Source: Castor canadensis
Lineage: Eukaryota > Chordata > Mammalia > Rodentia > Castoridae
Assembly: GCF_047511655.1 (NCBI RefSeq)
Contig: NC_133390.1
Coordinates: 89,287,583 to 89,351,582, forward strand
Direction of reading: 5' to 3'
Length of the DNA: 64,000 nucleotides
Made by a program: the position numbers and the translations under genes. Positions within the stretch are counted from its first letter, which is position 1. Each line of letters begins with the position of its first letter. Positions 1-12,182 of the stretch are shown here, piece after piece. The notes beneath the pieces were generated by a model that was not told where the DNA came from, did not search any database, and saw only the letters and a list, made by a program, of their open reading frames with translations.

Positions 1-1050
1 AGCAAACTTACTGTATCTTATAAATACACTTCCTGTGAGTATTATGTGCAGGTGTGCCCTTCTGGAGTTATTGGGAGTGAGGAAGCATTTCATACAGTGA
101 GAACTGATGCATTGTGTTTGATGTTTAATTTTCAAACTAGACATAGAAATCACTAATTTAGCTTCTTCTGATACAGACTAAACCTAATCATCTTGATGAT
201 TTTGTTTTCCTACAGTGTTTCTCACTGGAATTTCTGAAGAATTCCAAAATACTACCAGGTGGTATATCAAGTTACCATCAGGTCTGACATATTTAAAGTC
301 CTCAGTAAGTATTTTTTGTATGAATGGGAGTGAATGAATGATTAACTAATGCAGCAAACAAGTGCCTTTAAAGTATTGTTCCAATTCCATATAACAAAGG
401 TGTGTTTCCTTCCTTCCCTCGGTTCTGAGATGGAAATTGAGCCATTCTAAAGCCAGATGATAATGCGTTCCTCACAAGGCGTAGATCAAGTTCTCTGACA
501 TGTTCTTTTCCACATAGGGACTTTCTGTCATACTCAGGGAACCTCAGTAATTCCAATTCTGTGAATTGCTCAAGTCAGGCATTAATGAAAAGGATTCTCT
601 TCTAGCTGATAGAATCTCATTGGCAATTTGTCTTTTGTAAAGTGAAGAAACATAGAACTTCCCTATTAATGAGTGAAATTATTCAGTAATTTACATAACA
701 CCTGGAAACTTATGTGCATGTAAATTACCTAAAGGTGGTTCTGATAACCGATTCTGTTTTTCTTTCAAGGTCTAGATCAGCTCTTATATTTTTGCTAGCT
801 GCCTACCCTGTACTAACCTCTTCTTTACTGTGCTTTAGGGTCAAAGGACAGTGGCAGCATGTACTAAAGAATCCTTTGCCTGGGCTTAGCACTTCATTGT
901 GTGCCAGGTACTTTCCCTACCCTTAGAGAAGAAATTGAGACTCCCATTCTAGTTGCACTAACTGTCCACTAGGCAAGGTGTTTAATGCTCCATCATCTCA
1001 TTTACGATAAAATATCTGAGAAAGAGCCTCATCTTCCTCACTTTGTAGAT
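1..1050. other. Single-copy non-coding DNA, nothing recognised
   Basis: No exon-like frame, RNA gene or repeat family could be recognised. The open frames present are short and have no family resemblance. Confidence 0.5.
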
Positions 1051-1054
1051 GTAA

Positions 1055-1215
1055 ACTTGAGTTCTTTTGACTTCTCTAAGCTATAGTTTCCCCATCACTA
1101 AAATGGAATAATACAGAGCTCAGACTTGCCAGATAGATAAAATGAGATAGTTCACATACAGCAAATAACACTGTGCTAGCACATAGGAAGCAATCCACAA
1201 AGGTTAACAGTTACT
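1055..1215 (+). repeat. MIR SINE fragment
   Basis: The stretch follows the MIR core and 3' part in order: a 'cttctctaagctatagtttc' block (cf. the cctcagtttcctcatctgtaaaatg core), then 'aaaatggaataata', then a degenerate 'cacataggaagcaatccaca' end. MIR is an ancient tRNA-derived SINE found across mammals; this copy is heavily diverged. Boundaries are approximate. Confidence 0.75.
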
Positions 1216-1221
1216 ATAATG

Positions 1222-1375
1222 CTCTCCATTATACAGAACAAAAACTTAGGCTCAGACACAATAATTACTTTGACCAAAATTAAAGTCTAGTAAGTGATGA
1301 AGCTATAAATCAAATTCATGTCTGCCTCAAACCAGAATCTAGTGCTATATTGAAATGCACTACTGCTTCAGGGAG
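1222..1375 (-). repeat. MIR SINE fragment, opposite orientation
   Basis: Reads as the reverse complement of MIR: 'ccattatacagaacaaaaac', 'taggctcagacacaataatt', 'gtctagtaagtgatgaagct' match the 'ccattttacagatgaggaaactgaggcacagag...agctagtaagtgg' order. It lies directly beside a plus-strand MIR, giving a tail-to-tail pair. Confidence 0.75.
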
Positions 1376-1379
1376 AAGT

Positions 1380-4300
1380 AAAGTGAGGTGCTATCACTGT
1401 TGACCCAGGAGGCTGCAACGAACTTCCAATAGACTAAGAGCTGCCTGACCCCCTGTTAGAAGAATGAAAATCTGCCGGGCAGGTGGGCATTCACTTTGCC
1501 CTGTTAACTGTGGGAGTTCTGATATTTTGCATCTAAGGAGCTTGAGAACATGGTGAACCATGTGGTACCTCAAGCATTTTGATAGTTTGCAATTTCTCAA
1601 GTCTGAACACAACCATGCATCTCCTCATCCCCAACCAAGTATTTCCCCCTCTGCCCGCTTCATATCCTAGCATCTTGGCAGCTTGGGCCTGCTCTGCCTC
1701 ATCAGGAATGTGGTGCCAGGAAGAAGTAGCCTTCTGGTTGCCCAACCAGCTGGGATCTGCCAGAATCATTTATGACTCTGAAAAAAAAATGCAACAAACT
1801 CTCTGTGGTGCTCAAACTCTGTGCTGAAGCCCACAGCTGCCTGGCTCCAGAGTTGGCAAACTTACCCACTCTATTATATAGTGCGTAAGAAGATGTGGGG
1901 GCAGGAGCAGAACACAAGTTTTCATATGGAGCAGCCACACAGCAGCTGGATTCATGACCACCAGATAAAGGCTGATGGAGCCAAGACATCAAAAGAATGA
2001 GTTTTCTGCATCTTGCAACACAGAGGCCTCTGTCCCAATAGAAAAGATGCTGCCATTATGTTCTGCCTTCTTGGGAATGGGAGGCAGATGTTGCCTCTCT
2101 GCACTGGTAGACAAATGAAAAACTACATGTTTTGGTCTGGGATTACACTTTGACTCGCAAGGTTCTTTACACTACACTACTCTTCTCAGTTTGGTGCTAT
2201 GTGCTGTTCAATTAGTCATGGATATTGGTTGAATGAGAACAAACAAAGCAAGACAGATATGCACAGAGCATTTATTCTTTAAGTGTTCAAAAATGTTTCT
2301 TACTTGAAGAAAGCCAGTACTTGCATTTGTATTATAACTAAGAGAACTGATGTGAAGGCAGGTGGCATTCCATTGCAAATTGGTTTTAACACTCATTTAG
2401 GATGATATTCTAGATTGAAGAACACAACAACAGCAAAGTGACTAAGTGACATGTTAATGTTTGCGATCCCAAAATAAACATCTTGGGCACTCTTTGTCCC
2501 TCTTTTCATCTCTAGGAACTTTCTAGGGTGTTTGTCCAGCAGAGAAGGATGCTTTGTCCAAAGTCTACATTGGCATCTCTAAATTCAGCCTTTCTCTGGC
2601 ACTGAGCACCAAAGGAGGTGATGAATCTACTCTGGATTGGTAGCAACTTCCTTCCAGCTAGTTCTAGGGAGTGAATAGGGCTGGAGACATTAAACTTAAT
2701 TAACACCTAGGCTTGAAGGTTGGAAGGCAGCTGGAAGAGATGTCAATTACCTTCCAGCTGCTTCAGTGCCTGGTGAAAGACTGGAATGGGGCTCTGCTCT
2801 GTGGGTCTGGTTTGTATTATGTATGTGCAAAGCCTGGGGGTCCCAGAATGACTGCAGAGCATAGAAGAGGGGAGTGCCATGTTTTGGAAATAGTAGGCAG
2901 CCTCTTACAAAGAACTTTCTTATTTGGCTACTTCTTACTTTTTTTTTTTTCAGTTTCTTGGTATTTCATTTTACAAGGAAACAATGTGTTGTTTTGAAAT
3001 GAGTATTTCATTCTTAGGCAGGAAAGGAATTCATTTCAATGAACCAAAAATGACATATTTATAAATGGTCCTGTTTAGTAGCTAGAGGTATTTTAAGAAT
3101 CCAGAAGTGGATGGTTTGTAGAACAATAATGATAATAATTTTTAAAGATGTTGTTCTGAAAGCCCAGTTTCTACTGGTTACATGGTGAAATTAAAAATAA
3201 AATATTTTCTAGAGTGATAAATTCATGGCAGACAGATAGGAATAAATATTTTTACCAGGTTTTGAACCCTCCTTCCCCACCCTTTCTTTAAAAGTTTTTG
3301 TATCAATACCATATAAGAGTTCAAATAAAAGACTTTATTTTAACTTTGAAGGTATTTATAGATTTTTTTAAATCAACTCAGTTAACATTCTTTATGTTCT
3401 TAACTTATATTAACTGGTCTAACAGGTTTCTAATATACTTCATAAAATGAATTTGTATTTTTTCTGTATTTGACTTCCAATATTAAGCATCTGTTATTTC
3501 AAGTAATTAGTTTCTCATACTTTTGTTACTCCAGAGGTGAATGGAATTCTCCTACCTTCTAGAACTCACATTTTGTGGGCTAGTATTTGTATAAAAGAAT
3601 CTCTTTCCCTTAATTATGGCTTCTCTTTTTCATATACTTTATTTTATCTCTTTTTGTGTTTATTTCATTCAATTGGGAAACTATGGTACCAATATATATA
3701 AATTCATCTTTACAGTATATTTCTTACAGTTGGCTTAAGAACTCTACATCTAGAAGCAGCTATGGCTCTGGATACACAGACTAGACCTGTCTTCTGAACT
3801 AGTCACTTTGTTTAGAGCAGGTTCTGAGTTCAGTCATCTTACAGGTCAGTTACTGGTTATCTTCTCATGACTTGTGAAGACATTGCACACTGATATAGTT
3901 AGATGTTTCTGCATGTCTTCTATTATTTGCAAGAGAAGCAAGTGAAAGAATTGATAGCACTAGTCCAAATCTATCTCCATTGGCAGAAAAATAAAACAAA
4001 GCTCAGGTCCTATAGTCGACATTTTTATTTAACCACAAGACTTTCTTCATAGGCTTTACGACAGACAGTCAACATTTCTCTGGATGAATGAAAAACCTGA
4101 TCAAGAGCCTAAGGCAAGGCCTATCCACATCAGAGGAAGAGAAACCAGCATGGGAATTACCCAGGAAGTTAGTTTATTTCTTCCCATGTGGAGGTTAGGG
4201 AGCATTGTGGGCCACTAGCATCAGAGAAAATGAGTGTCCTCTGCCTGTCCTTTCCCCACCCCAGGACACAAAATGAAAAAGTGTAAAAACAACTCAGTAA

Positions 4301-4495
4301 CACCTTTTCTTTGTCAACCTTTGGGATCTGTGGCCACTTATTCTTATATCCAAAGACTTAGACACAGGACTTTCTCTAGTGATTGCAAAGATAGAATATA
4401 TAAGGGTCATGTCTATGGAGGGACTCTGTTTAGTTCCTTCTTTCTGCTTTTCCACTTGTCTTACACTGTGTTATTATTTTGAACTGTTTTTCATT
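1380..4495. other. Single-copy non-coding DNA, nothing recognised
   Basis: Contains a short poly-T run near 2940-2951 and several frames of 60-96 codons on both strands that overlap each other and show no conserved motif. I see no splice-bounded exon, tRNA or transposon here. Confidence 0.5.
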
Positions 4496-4499
4496 GTAA

Positions 4500-4595
4500 A
4501 TTCTCAGCTGCTTGAGAGCAAGTGCTCACAGCTTCAGTGTCTGCCCTGGTACTTATTAGGCTCAAAGTAAATGTTTGTGGATTACATGGATATTG
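4500..4595 (+). repeat. L2 LINE 3' end fragment
   Basis: Shows the typical order of the L2 3' tail: a 'tcagctgcttgagagcaag' block, 'tctgccctggtacttattag', then 'ctcaaagtaaatgtttgtgg', matching the '...cctggcacatagtaggtgctcaataaatgtttgttgaa' ending. Ancient and diverged. Confidence 0.7.
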
Positions 4596-4599
4596 AACA

Positions 4600-5060
4600 G
4601 GGACTCTAGGAAGTCAGGTCTCAAACTGAGGAGGCAGTCAGAGGAGCTGAAAGGTCCTATAGAGGTGGTGATGACAGCTGGAGGGATCTCATGAAGCTCC
4701 AGGGAAAAGTGAAATCTGCAGTGAGGTGTGCACTGGGAGCTAAGAGAGAGCCAATGGCCAGAGCAATGGTGAGCAGAGCTCTCATCAGAGTGCAAGCAAG
4801 TACAGGGCTCTTGTAGAGGTTTGGGGGTCTACCCTCAAGGCCAGCACTCAATGGACTGAAGACCTCAGGAAGACAGAGGTGTGAGAGCCCAGGGAACATC
4901 AACCAGGGTGGCAGTGTGGTAAAGTGGCAAGAGCCACTGGAATTATCCCCACAGGAATGAATGTGTTTGGGTGAGTGACCCAAACACTAACTGAGAAAAT
5001 CAATATGCCAGAGACCTTGACAAACAGAATTTCAACGAATCCCTCAAAATAGCCCAAATG
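4600..5060. other. Single-copy non-coding DNA, nothing recognised
   Basis: A GC-richer stretch with overlapping small frames on the minus strand (up to 108 codons at 4657-4983). The frames have no recognisable family and there is no promoter or splice context supporting a gene. Confidence 0.45.
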
Positions 5061-5061
5061 G

Positions 5062-5207
5062 CAGTATTATTACACCCGTAACACAGTTGTAGAAACTGAC
5101 CTTCAGGTACTTGTCCAGTCACGCAACTAGAGGGCTTTGGAACTCAGACTTAAACCCAGATCATATGCCTCGAAGTTCAGTGCCATTTTCACTACAACAC
5201 ACTTGCC
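5062..5207 (-). repeat. MIR SINE fragment
   Basis: Reverse-complement MIR: 'tattattacacccgtaacac', 'agttgtagaaactga', 'gtccagtcacgcaactagag' and 'ggaactcagacttaaaccca' line up with the MIR minus-strand order (ccattttacagatgaggaaactga ... cacacagctagtaag ... gaacccaggcag). Confidence 0.8.
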
Positions 5208-5209
5208 TG

Positions 5210-5965
5210 GCCTAAAGCACATGAACCATAGCACTTGAAGCAGAAGGTGAGTATGCCTGTGTTGGGGAACAGGTACTGTGCGTCTCACATTTGGAGAACC
5301 TGAAGTGGATCTCATGGGTGACAGAGGCCACCTCCTCTCAGTGTGCAGTGAGTGGTACCAGGACTACATTAGAGGCATATGGCCCATAAAAATGTTACCC
5401 TTCTTAAGAAGACAAACATTTTATTATATTTATTATAATCCAACTTTTCTTTCAGTTTGCATTGTTTCTGTTAGGTTAAATGTATCGTTAAGTTGACATT
5501 CTTTTGAATATTATCAATTAAGGCTTAAAGTACTTAGTTGTCAATGCTAATAACACCATTACCTTTTCATTCATGTTGTAAGTGTCCCTTTGGCAGAGAA
5601 CAAACAAGAAAACACTTTTGTTTAATAACTGAAATAATATTTCCTGGACATTCACTGCTGTACAAAAGCTGGTTGCTTAGAGATACAATTAAGAAGTAAG
5701 TTTTTATCTTAAAAGAGCTTACATGTAACCACCTAACTCAGAATTAAATACCTGCTTAGTAATTACAAATACTGTGGCTGTGCCAGTTTGGGGAAACAGT
5801 TTATCCTGACAATACTCTGAAAGTCAGGGAAGTAATACTGACTCTCATTTTCTGGAACCTTATACTTTGAAGATGGAAGACAGTTCAGGGGTCAGAAAGC
5901 CTGGAAAACGTGGATCTATCATTTCCTTGCTGTCAGACCATTTGCTACGCCTTAAACTGCAAAGC
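5210..5965. other. Single-copy non-coding DNA, nothing firm
   Basis: AT-rich. A stretch around 5645-5715 faintly resembles an L2 3' end in reverse but is too diverged to call. No gene is visible. Confidence 0.4.
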
Positions 5966-5967
5966 TT

Positions 5968-6185
5968 AATGGTTAAATGGTAGAGAATTAAGCCAGACTT
6001 TCTGTGTCTTAATCCCAACTTGTCTCTTACCCTGACCAAATCAGTGACCTCTCTGTGCTTCATTTTTCTCATCAGCACAAGGGGGATAATTGCAACCATC
6101 TTTTTAAGGTTGTGATTAGTAACTAAATCTGTCAATATATGCAAAAAGAATTTCAAACATTGCCTGACACAGAGTGTTATGTGAG
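5968..6185 (+). repeat. MIR SINE, long copy
   Basis: Begins with 'taatggttaaatggtagaga' (cf. agtggttaagagca), passes through 'cccaacttgtctcttaccc', 'atcagtgacctctctgtgct', 'tcatttttctcatcagcaca', 'gggggataattgcaacc' and ends near 'gcctgacacagagtgttatg'. This covers nearly the whole MIR unit. Confidence 0.85.
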
Positions 6186-6199
6186 ACTTAGCTACGATC

Positions 6200-6345
6200 A
6201 TTCTCCATAGCTTAGTCTCTTTATGTCTAAAATGTAGATAACAATACTGACCTCATGGATTTGTTGTCAAGATTAAATAGGTTGCTTATGTTAAGTACCT
6301 CACACATAGTAAACACCAAACATCAGTTCCCTTCTATTATCATAA
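6200..6345 (+). repeat. MIR SINE fragment, second tandem copy
   Basis: Directly downstream of the preceding MIR and in the same orientation. It contains 'cttagtctctttatgtctaa', 'aatgtagataacaatactga', 'cctcatggatttgttgtcaa' and 'cacacatagtaaacaccaaa', the 3' half of MIR. Confidence 0.8.
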
Positions 6346-6349
6346 ATAA

Positions 6350-6910
6350 AAAATATACTTTCTCAGTTTAAAATAGACAATAATATGTATGCAAAAATGC
6401 TAGCTTAAGGCTTGCCTTTTCAGAAATTGCCATGGCAAAGTTTTAGATATCTGTGAAGTCTCCACTTAAAGCTTTGACTCAAGTTTTGTAGGACAATGAA
6501 TTATTTATGAGCAATATCCAAAAGTTACCAAGCTCCCAACATTGACATGGCAATTTCCATGATACACTCAATGAAGCTTTGAAGAGGCTTATTTATGCCA
6601 TCATTTCAGAATAAAGCGATTCCATCGATGTCTATAAAGCTTTGCAATACTTATTTCTTCCACCCACTCTAACGACTTTAAAGTCTGTAAGCTTGTCAAG
6701 AAACTGTGGTTTTTCATTTCACTTTGGAACTCTCCATGATAATAGATGAGAAGCCCTACATTAAAGGGCATTTATAATAACAGTAATAAAACACTCATAC
6801 ATTTGGAGATAAACCAGCTTTAAAAATGAGTTTTGGCTGTAAACTTATTCTTTCACATTAGCATATATTTTGAACAAAGGCATACAAATGTTTGAGTGTG
6901 GGCAGTATTT
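6350..6910. other. Single-copy AT-rich DNA with a 12-bp inverted repeat
   Basis: No repeat family is recognised. A perfect inverted repeat pairs gaaattgccatg (6423-6434) with catggcaatttc (6546-6557). The interval is free of the L1/SINE debris that dominates its right flank, so conserved non-coding function is possible but unproven. Confidence 0.35.
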
Positions 6911-6914
6911 TTTG

Positions 6915-8375
6915 AAACTATTTTTTAGAGTGGTTTTAGAATCACAGCAAAATTGAGTGGAAGGTACAGAGCTTTCCTATGTAACCTCTGTCCCCACACA
7001 TGCCTAGCCCCACCTTATCAATATCCCCCACCAGAATGGTATATTTGTTATGACTGATGAGCCTACACGGATATCATTATTACTCAACAAAGTCCACAGT
7101 TTACTTTAGTGTTCACTCTTGTTTTTGTACATTCTAGTAGTTTGAATACATTTATAATGACATGTATCTCCATGATAACATAATATGAATAGTCTAAAAA
7201 ATCCTAAAAATCCTCTGCATCCTGCCAATTCATACCTCCACTTCTTCCCAACCCCTGGAAACTGCTGAACTTTTTACTCTCTACAGAAGTTTGTCTTCAT
7301 GTCAAATAGTTGGAATCATACAATAAGTAACCTTTTCAAATTGGCTTCTTTCACTTAGTAATATGTGCTTAACTTTCCTCCATTTCTGTTATGGCTTGAT
7401 ATTCACTTATTTTTAGCACTGTTTGATATCCCATTGTTTGTATGGACCATAGTTTATCTATCCATTTAGTTACTGAAGGAAATCTTGCTTGCTTCCAAGT
7501 TTTGCCAATTATGGATAAAACTGATATGAATATCCATGTATATATTATAGTTTGGGCAAAAGTTTTCAGCTCCTTTGGGTAAGCAATAAGAAGCATGATT
7601 GTCAGATATTGTGGTAAGAGTACGTTTAGTTTTTTAAGAAATTGCCAAACTATCTTCCAACGTACCTATACAGACCAGCAATGAGCAAGAGTTCTAGTTG
7701 CTCCACATCCCATCAGTATTTTTTGGTGTCAATGTTCTGGATATGGCCATTTTGATAGGTACATAGAGATATTTGTTGTTGGCTTAATTTGCATTTCTCT
7801 GATGATTTATGATGTGTAACATTTGTTTTAGGCTTATTTGCCATCTGTGCATGATAGATGAGGGATATGTTAAGTTTTGTTTCGTGTTTTTACTGACATT
7901 TTTCCTATGTATTATTGAGTTTGTCAGATTTTTGGGGCTTTCTATATCTTCCTGCTTCACCCTCAGTAGGTTTTATGTTTCTAGAATTTTATTCATTTCA
8001 TCTAGATTATCCTAATTTGTTGCCATGTAATTGTCCATAATAGTTTCTTATAATCTTTTTTTATTTTTATTGTAATGTCTCAATTTTCTTACCTGGTTTT
8101 ATTTAATTAAGTCTTATTTCAATTTTTTCTGTATATTTTTATTCTCTATTTCTCCTCTAATTTATATTATTTTTTTCCTTCTGTTAACTTTAGGTTTGGT
8201 TTGTTCTTAGTTTTAGTCCCTAGAGGTGATATGTTAGATTGTTTATTTGATATCTTTCTTCTTTATTAATGTAGGCATTCATCCCTATAAAATTCCTTCT
8301 TACAGCCATTTTTGCTGCATCATTTCAGTTTTGGTATGTTGTGTTTCCATTTTTATTCATTTGAGAATTAAAAAA
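6915..8375 (-). mobile_element. Old L1M LINE, 3' part, before younger insertion
   Basis: On the minus strand this gives an L1M-type 3'UTR (from 'agagtggttttagaatcaca' leftmost) and then late ORF2 sequence; the rightmost 350 bases ('ttatttgatatctttcttct', 'tttggtatgttgtgtttcca') match earlier ORF2. ORF2 is internally deleted around 7820-7900 and full of stops. The same element resumes at 13553, so 8381-13548 is an insertion into it. L1 encodes an RNA-binding ORF1 protein and an ORF2 endonuclease/reverse transcriptase; neither can be made from this copy. Confidence 0.85.
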
Positions 8376-8778
8376 TTTTTTTTGTATTAGCATTTTTATA
8401 TTTACTCATATGTGTGTACATTGTTTGGGCCACCTCCCCTGTCCGCCCCCCCACCCCTGATGCCAGGCAGAACCTGTTCCACTCCCTTGTATCCGATTTT
8501 ATTGAAGAGAAAGCATAAGCAATATGGATAGCTATTCAGAAAGATTCCTAGCATTGCTTCCATGTACATGTGTATTGTAACCCACATTATTTCAACTCTA
8601 CCAGACCTCTTCACTACTTCCTAGTCTCCTTCCCATAGTGGCCTCTGCCAGTTTAAGATTACTATATTCATCCCTCTACAGTGAGCACATCAACCACTTC
8701 AAGTTTTAGGTTTCCTTTCCTTTCCCTATTCCTCCTTTGCGTGTTCCCCCTTTAGTGTGTGACTCATATACAGTAATA

Positions 8779-11700
8779 TTACTGCATTTGTTTTAGGTCT
8801 ACAATCTGCATATGAGGAAGAGCATGTGATTTTTTGGTCTTTTGAGCCTGGTTAGCTTTGCTTAAGATGATGTTCTCCAGTTCCATCCATTTACTTATGA
8901 ATGACAAAATTTCATTCTTCTTTGTGGCTGAATAAAATTCCATTGTGTATAAATACCACATTTTCTTAATCCATTTGTTGGTAATGGGGCATCTTGGATG
9001 TTTCCATAGTTAGGCTATTGTGAATAGTGCTGCAATATACATGGGTGTGCAGGTGCCTTTGTAATAACCTGAGTAGCATTTCTTCGGGTATAACCCTAAG
9101 AGTGGTATTGCTGGATCATATGGGGCAAGATCTATGTATAGTTTTTCAAGAAGCTTCCATTTGTTTTCCAAAGTGAATGTACTAGCTTACATTCCCAGCA
9201 GCAGTGTATGAGGGTTCCTTTTACCCTGTATCCTCACCAACATTTGTTGTTGGTGGTGTTCTTGATGATAGCTATTCTAACAGAAGTGAGGTGGAATCTT
9301 AGAGTGGTTTTGATGTGCTTTTCCTCTATGGGGTAAGCATTTTTTCATGTATTTTTTTGGCCATTCAGACTTCTTACTTTGAAAAAATTCTGTTTAGTTC
9401 AGTTGTCCACTTCATTGTTGCTTCATTGATTTTCGGGGAGTTTAGTTTTTTGAGCTCCTTGTATATTCTGGTTATCAGTCCTTTGTCTGATGTATAGCTA
9501 GCACAGATTTTCTCCCACTCTGTGGGTGGTCTCTTCGATTAAGAGTCCATTTCTTTTGTTGTACAGAAGCCTTTTAATTCCATGTAGTCACATTTGTCAA
9601 TCTTTTCTCTTAGATGCTGGGCTACTTGAGTTCTACTGAGGAAGTCCTTGCCTATACCTATTGCTTCCAGAGTATTCCCTGCTCTTTCCCTTACTAACTG
9701 CAAAGTTTCGGGTCTGATATTAAGGTTCTTAAATCCACTTTGAGTTGATACTAGTACAGGGTGATAGGCATGGACCTAGTTTCAGTTTTCTTCAGGAAGA
9801 TAAACCACTTTTCCCAGCAGCATTTGAAGAAGAGGCTGTCTTTTCTCCATTGTATGTCTTTGGCGCCTTTGTCAAAAATAAGGTGGGCATAACTGTGTGG
9901 AATAATATCCGGGTCCTTTATTCTGTTCTACTGGTCTTCATATCTGTTTTTGTGCCAGTACCATGCTGCTTTTACTGCTATGGCTCTGTAGTATAGTTTG
10001 AAGTCAGGTATTGTGATACCTCTGGTGTTGCTTGTTTTGCTGAGTATTACCTTGGCTATTTGCAGTTTTTTGTGTTTTAAATGAACTTTAGGGTAGATTT
10101 TTCAATCTCTGTATGAAAGTCATTGGGATTTTGATGGGAATTGCATTGAACATATAGCTTGCCTTTGGTAGTATAGCCATGTTTACTATGTTGATTCAAC
10201 CAATCCATGAGCATGAGAGATCTTTCCATCTTCTGTAGTTTTCCTCGATCTCTTTATTCAGGGGTTTATAGTTCTCCTTGTAGAGGTCATTTACATCCTT
10301 TGTTAAGTTTATGCCTAGGTATTTGACCTTTTTGAGGCTATTGTAAATGGAATGTTTTCCTATATCATTTCTCAATTTGTTCATTTTTGGTGTATAGAAA
10401 GACTACTAATTTTTGTAAGTTGGTTTTGTATCCTGATACATTGCTGAAGCTGTTTATGGTGTCTTGGACTTTTTGGGTCTTTGAGGTATAGGATCATGTC
10501 ATCTGCAAACAAGGATACTTTGACTATTTTTTTTACCTACTTATATTCCTTTTATTAATTCTTCTTGCTTATAGTTCTGGTTAGGAATTCCAGGACTATG
10601 TTGAATAGGAGTGGGGACAGTGGGCATCCTTGTTATGCTCCTGACTTTAGGGGAAATGGTTTCGGTTTTTCCCCATTAAGTATATTATAGGCTAAATATT
10701 TTTCATATATAGCCTTTATAAAGCTGAGGTACATTCCTTCTATTCCTAGTTTTCTTAGAGCTTTTATCATGAAATGGTGTTCAATCTTATCAAAGATTTT
10801 CCTGCATCTATTGAGATGATCAAGTAGTTTTTGTCTTTGCTTCTATTAATGTACTGTATTATATCTATTGATTTGTGTATGCTGAACCATCCCTGCATCC
10901 CTTAGATGAAGCCGACTTGGTCATGGTGAATAATCTTTCTGATATGTTGTTGGATTCAGTTTGACATTATTTTATTGAGGATTTTTGCATTGATGTTCAT
11001 TAAGGAGATTGGCCTGTCATTCTTCTTTTTGGATGTGTCCATGTCTGGTTTTAGGATGAGTGTAATACTGGATTCACAGAATGAGTTAGGCAGTGCTCCT
11101 TCCCTTTTTATTTTGTGTAAAAGTTTAAGGAGCATTGGCTTTAGTTCTTCTTTAAAGCCTCTGGTAGACTTCAGCAGAGAATGTCCTGGACTTTTCTTTT
11201 TTGGGAGATTCATTATTGCTGCTTCAATTTTATTACATGTTATAGATCTATTTAGGTGGTTTATATCCTCTTGGTTCAGTTATGGATAGTCATAAGTATC
11301 TAGAAATGTGTCCATTTCTTCAATATTTTCCAATTCATTGGAATATAGGTTCTCAAGTAGTCTCTGATGATTCCCTGGATTTCCTTGGTGTTTGTTTTAT
11401 CTCCCCTTTTTTGTTTCTGATTTTACTGATTTGGGTCTTTTCCCTCCACATTTTAGCCATATTTGCCAGGGGCTTGTCAGTCTTTATATTTTCAAGGAAT
11501 CGGCTTTTTGGTTTGTTGATTCTTTATATGGTTTTTTGATTTCTATTTCATTAATTTTGGCCCTTATTATTTCTCTTCTGCTTGTTTTGCATTTTGCTTG
11601 TTCTTGCTTTTCTAGGAGTTTGAGATGTAGCATTGGGTCATTTATTTGAGATCTTTCTGTCCTTTTAATATATGCACTCATGGCTATAAAGTTTCCTTTT

Positions 11701-12182
11701 AAGACTGCCTTTGCTGTGTCCCATAAGTTCTGGTTGGTGTTGTTTTCATTTTCATTAACTTCCAGGAAACTTTTGATTTCCTCTCTTATTTGTTCTATGA
11801 CCCACTGATCATTGAGCAATGTGTTTTTCAGCCTCCAATTATTTGTGTATTTTCTGCTGTTGTTTTTGTTGTTGAGTTCTAGTTTTATTGCATTGTGATC
11901 AGATAGAATGCAGGGGATTATTTCTATTTTATTATATTGCTGAAGCTTGCTTTGTGCCCGAATAAGATCTATTTTGGAGAATGTTCCATGGGCTGCTGAG
12001 AAGAATGTATATTGTACTGTTGTCAGATAAAATATTCTGTAGTCATCAGTTAGGTTCATTTGATCTATGTAGTCATTTAGTTCTAGGATTTCTTTGTTGA
12101 TTTTTTTGTTTGTATGACCTATCTTTTAGTGATAGAGGGATATTAAAGTCTTCCACTACCATTGTGTTGGAGTCTATATGTG
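8779..12182 (-). pseudogene. L1 ORF2 remnant (endonuclease C-terminus and reverse transcriptase)
   Basis: Broken by frameshifts and stops into frames of 60-191 codons. The frame at 11484-12059 carries the end of the endonuclease domain, including the conserved SDHNAIKLEL motif with its catalytic Asp-His pair. The reverse transcriptase active-site motif FADDM is readable at about 10493-10511. The C-terminal frame (8779-8961) ends with the usual ...SHALPHM... segment just before the 3'UTR. The N-terminal endonuclease is deleted (see the junction at 12183). Full-length mammalian ORF2 is about 1,250-1,280 codons; about 1,135 codons' worth of sequence remains. Confidence 0.85.

Noticed and set aside
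1533..1992. Overlapping frames on both strands in a slightly GC-richer stretch
   Set aside because: Mutually overlapping in different phases with no family resemblance; no sign of an exon.
11484..12059. A 191-codon frame, the longest in the window
   Set aside because: It is an L1 ORF2 endonuclease fragment, not a host gene.
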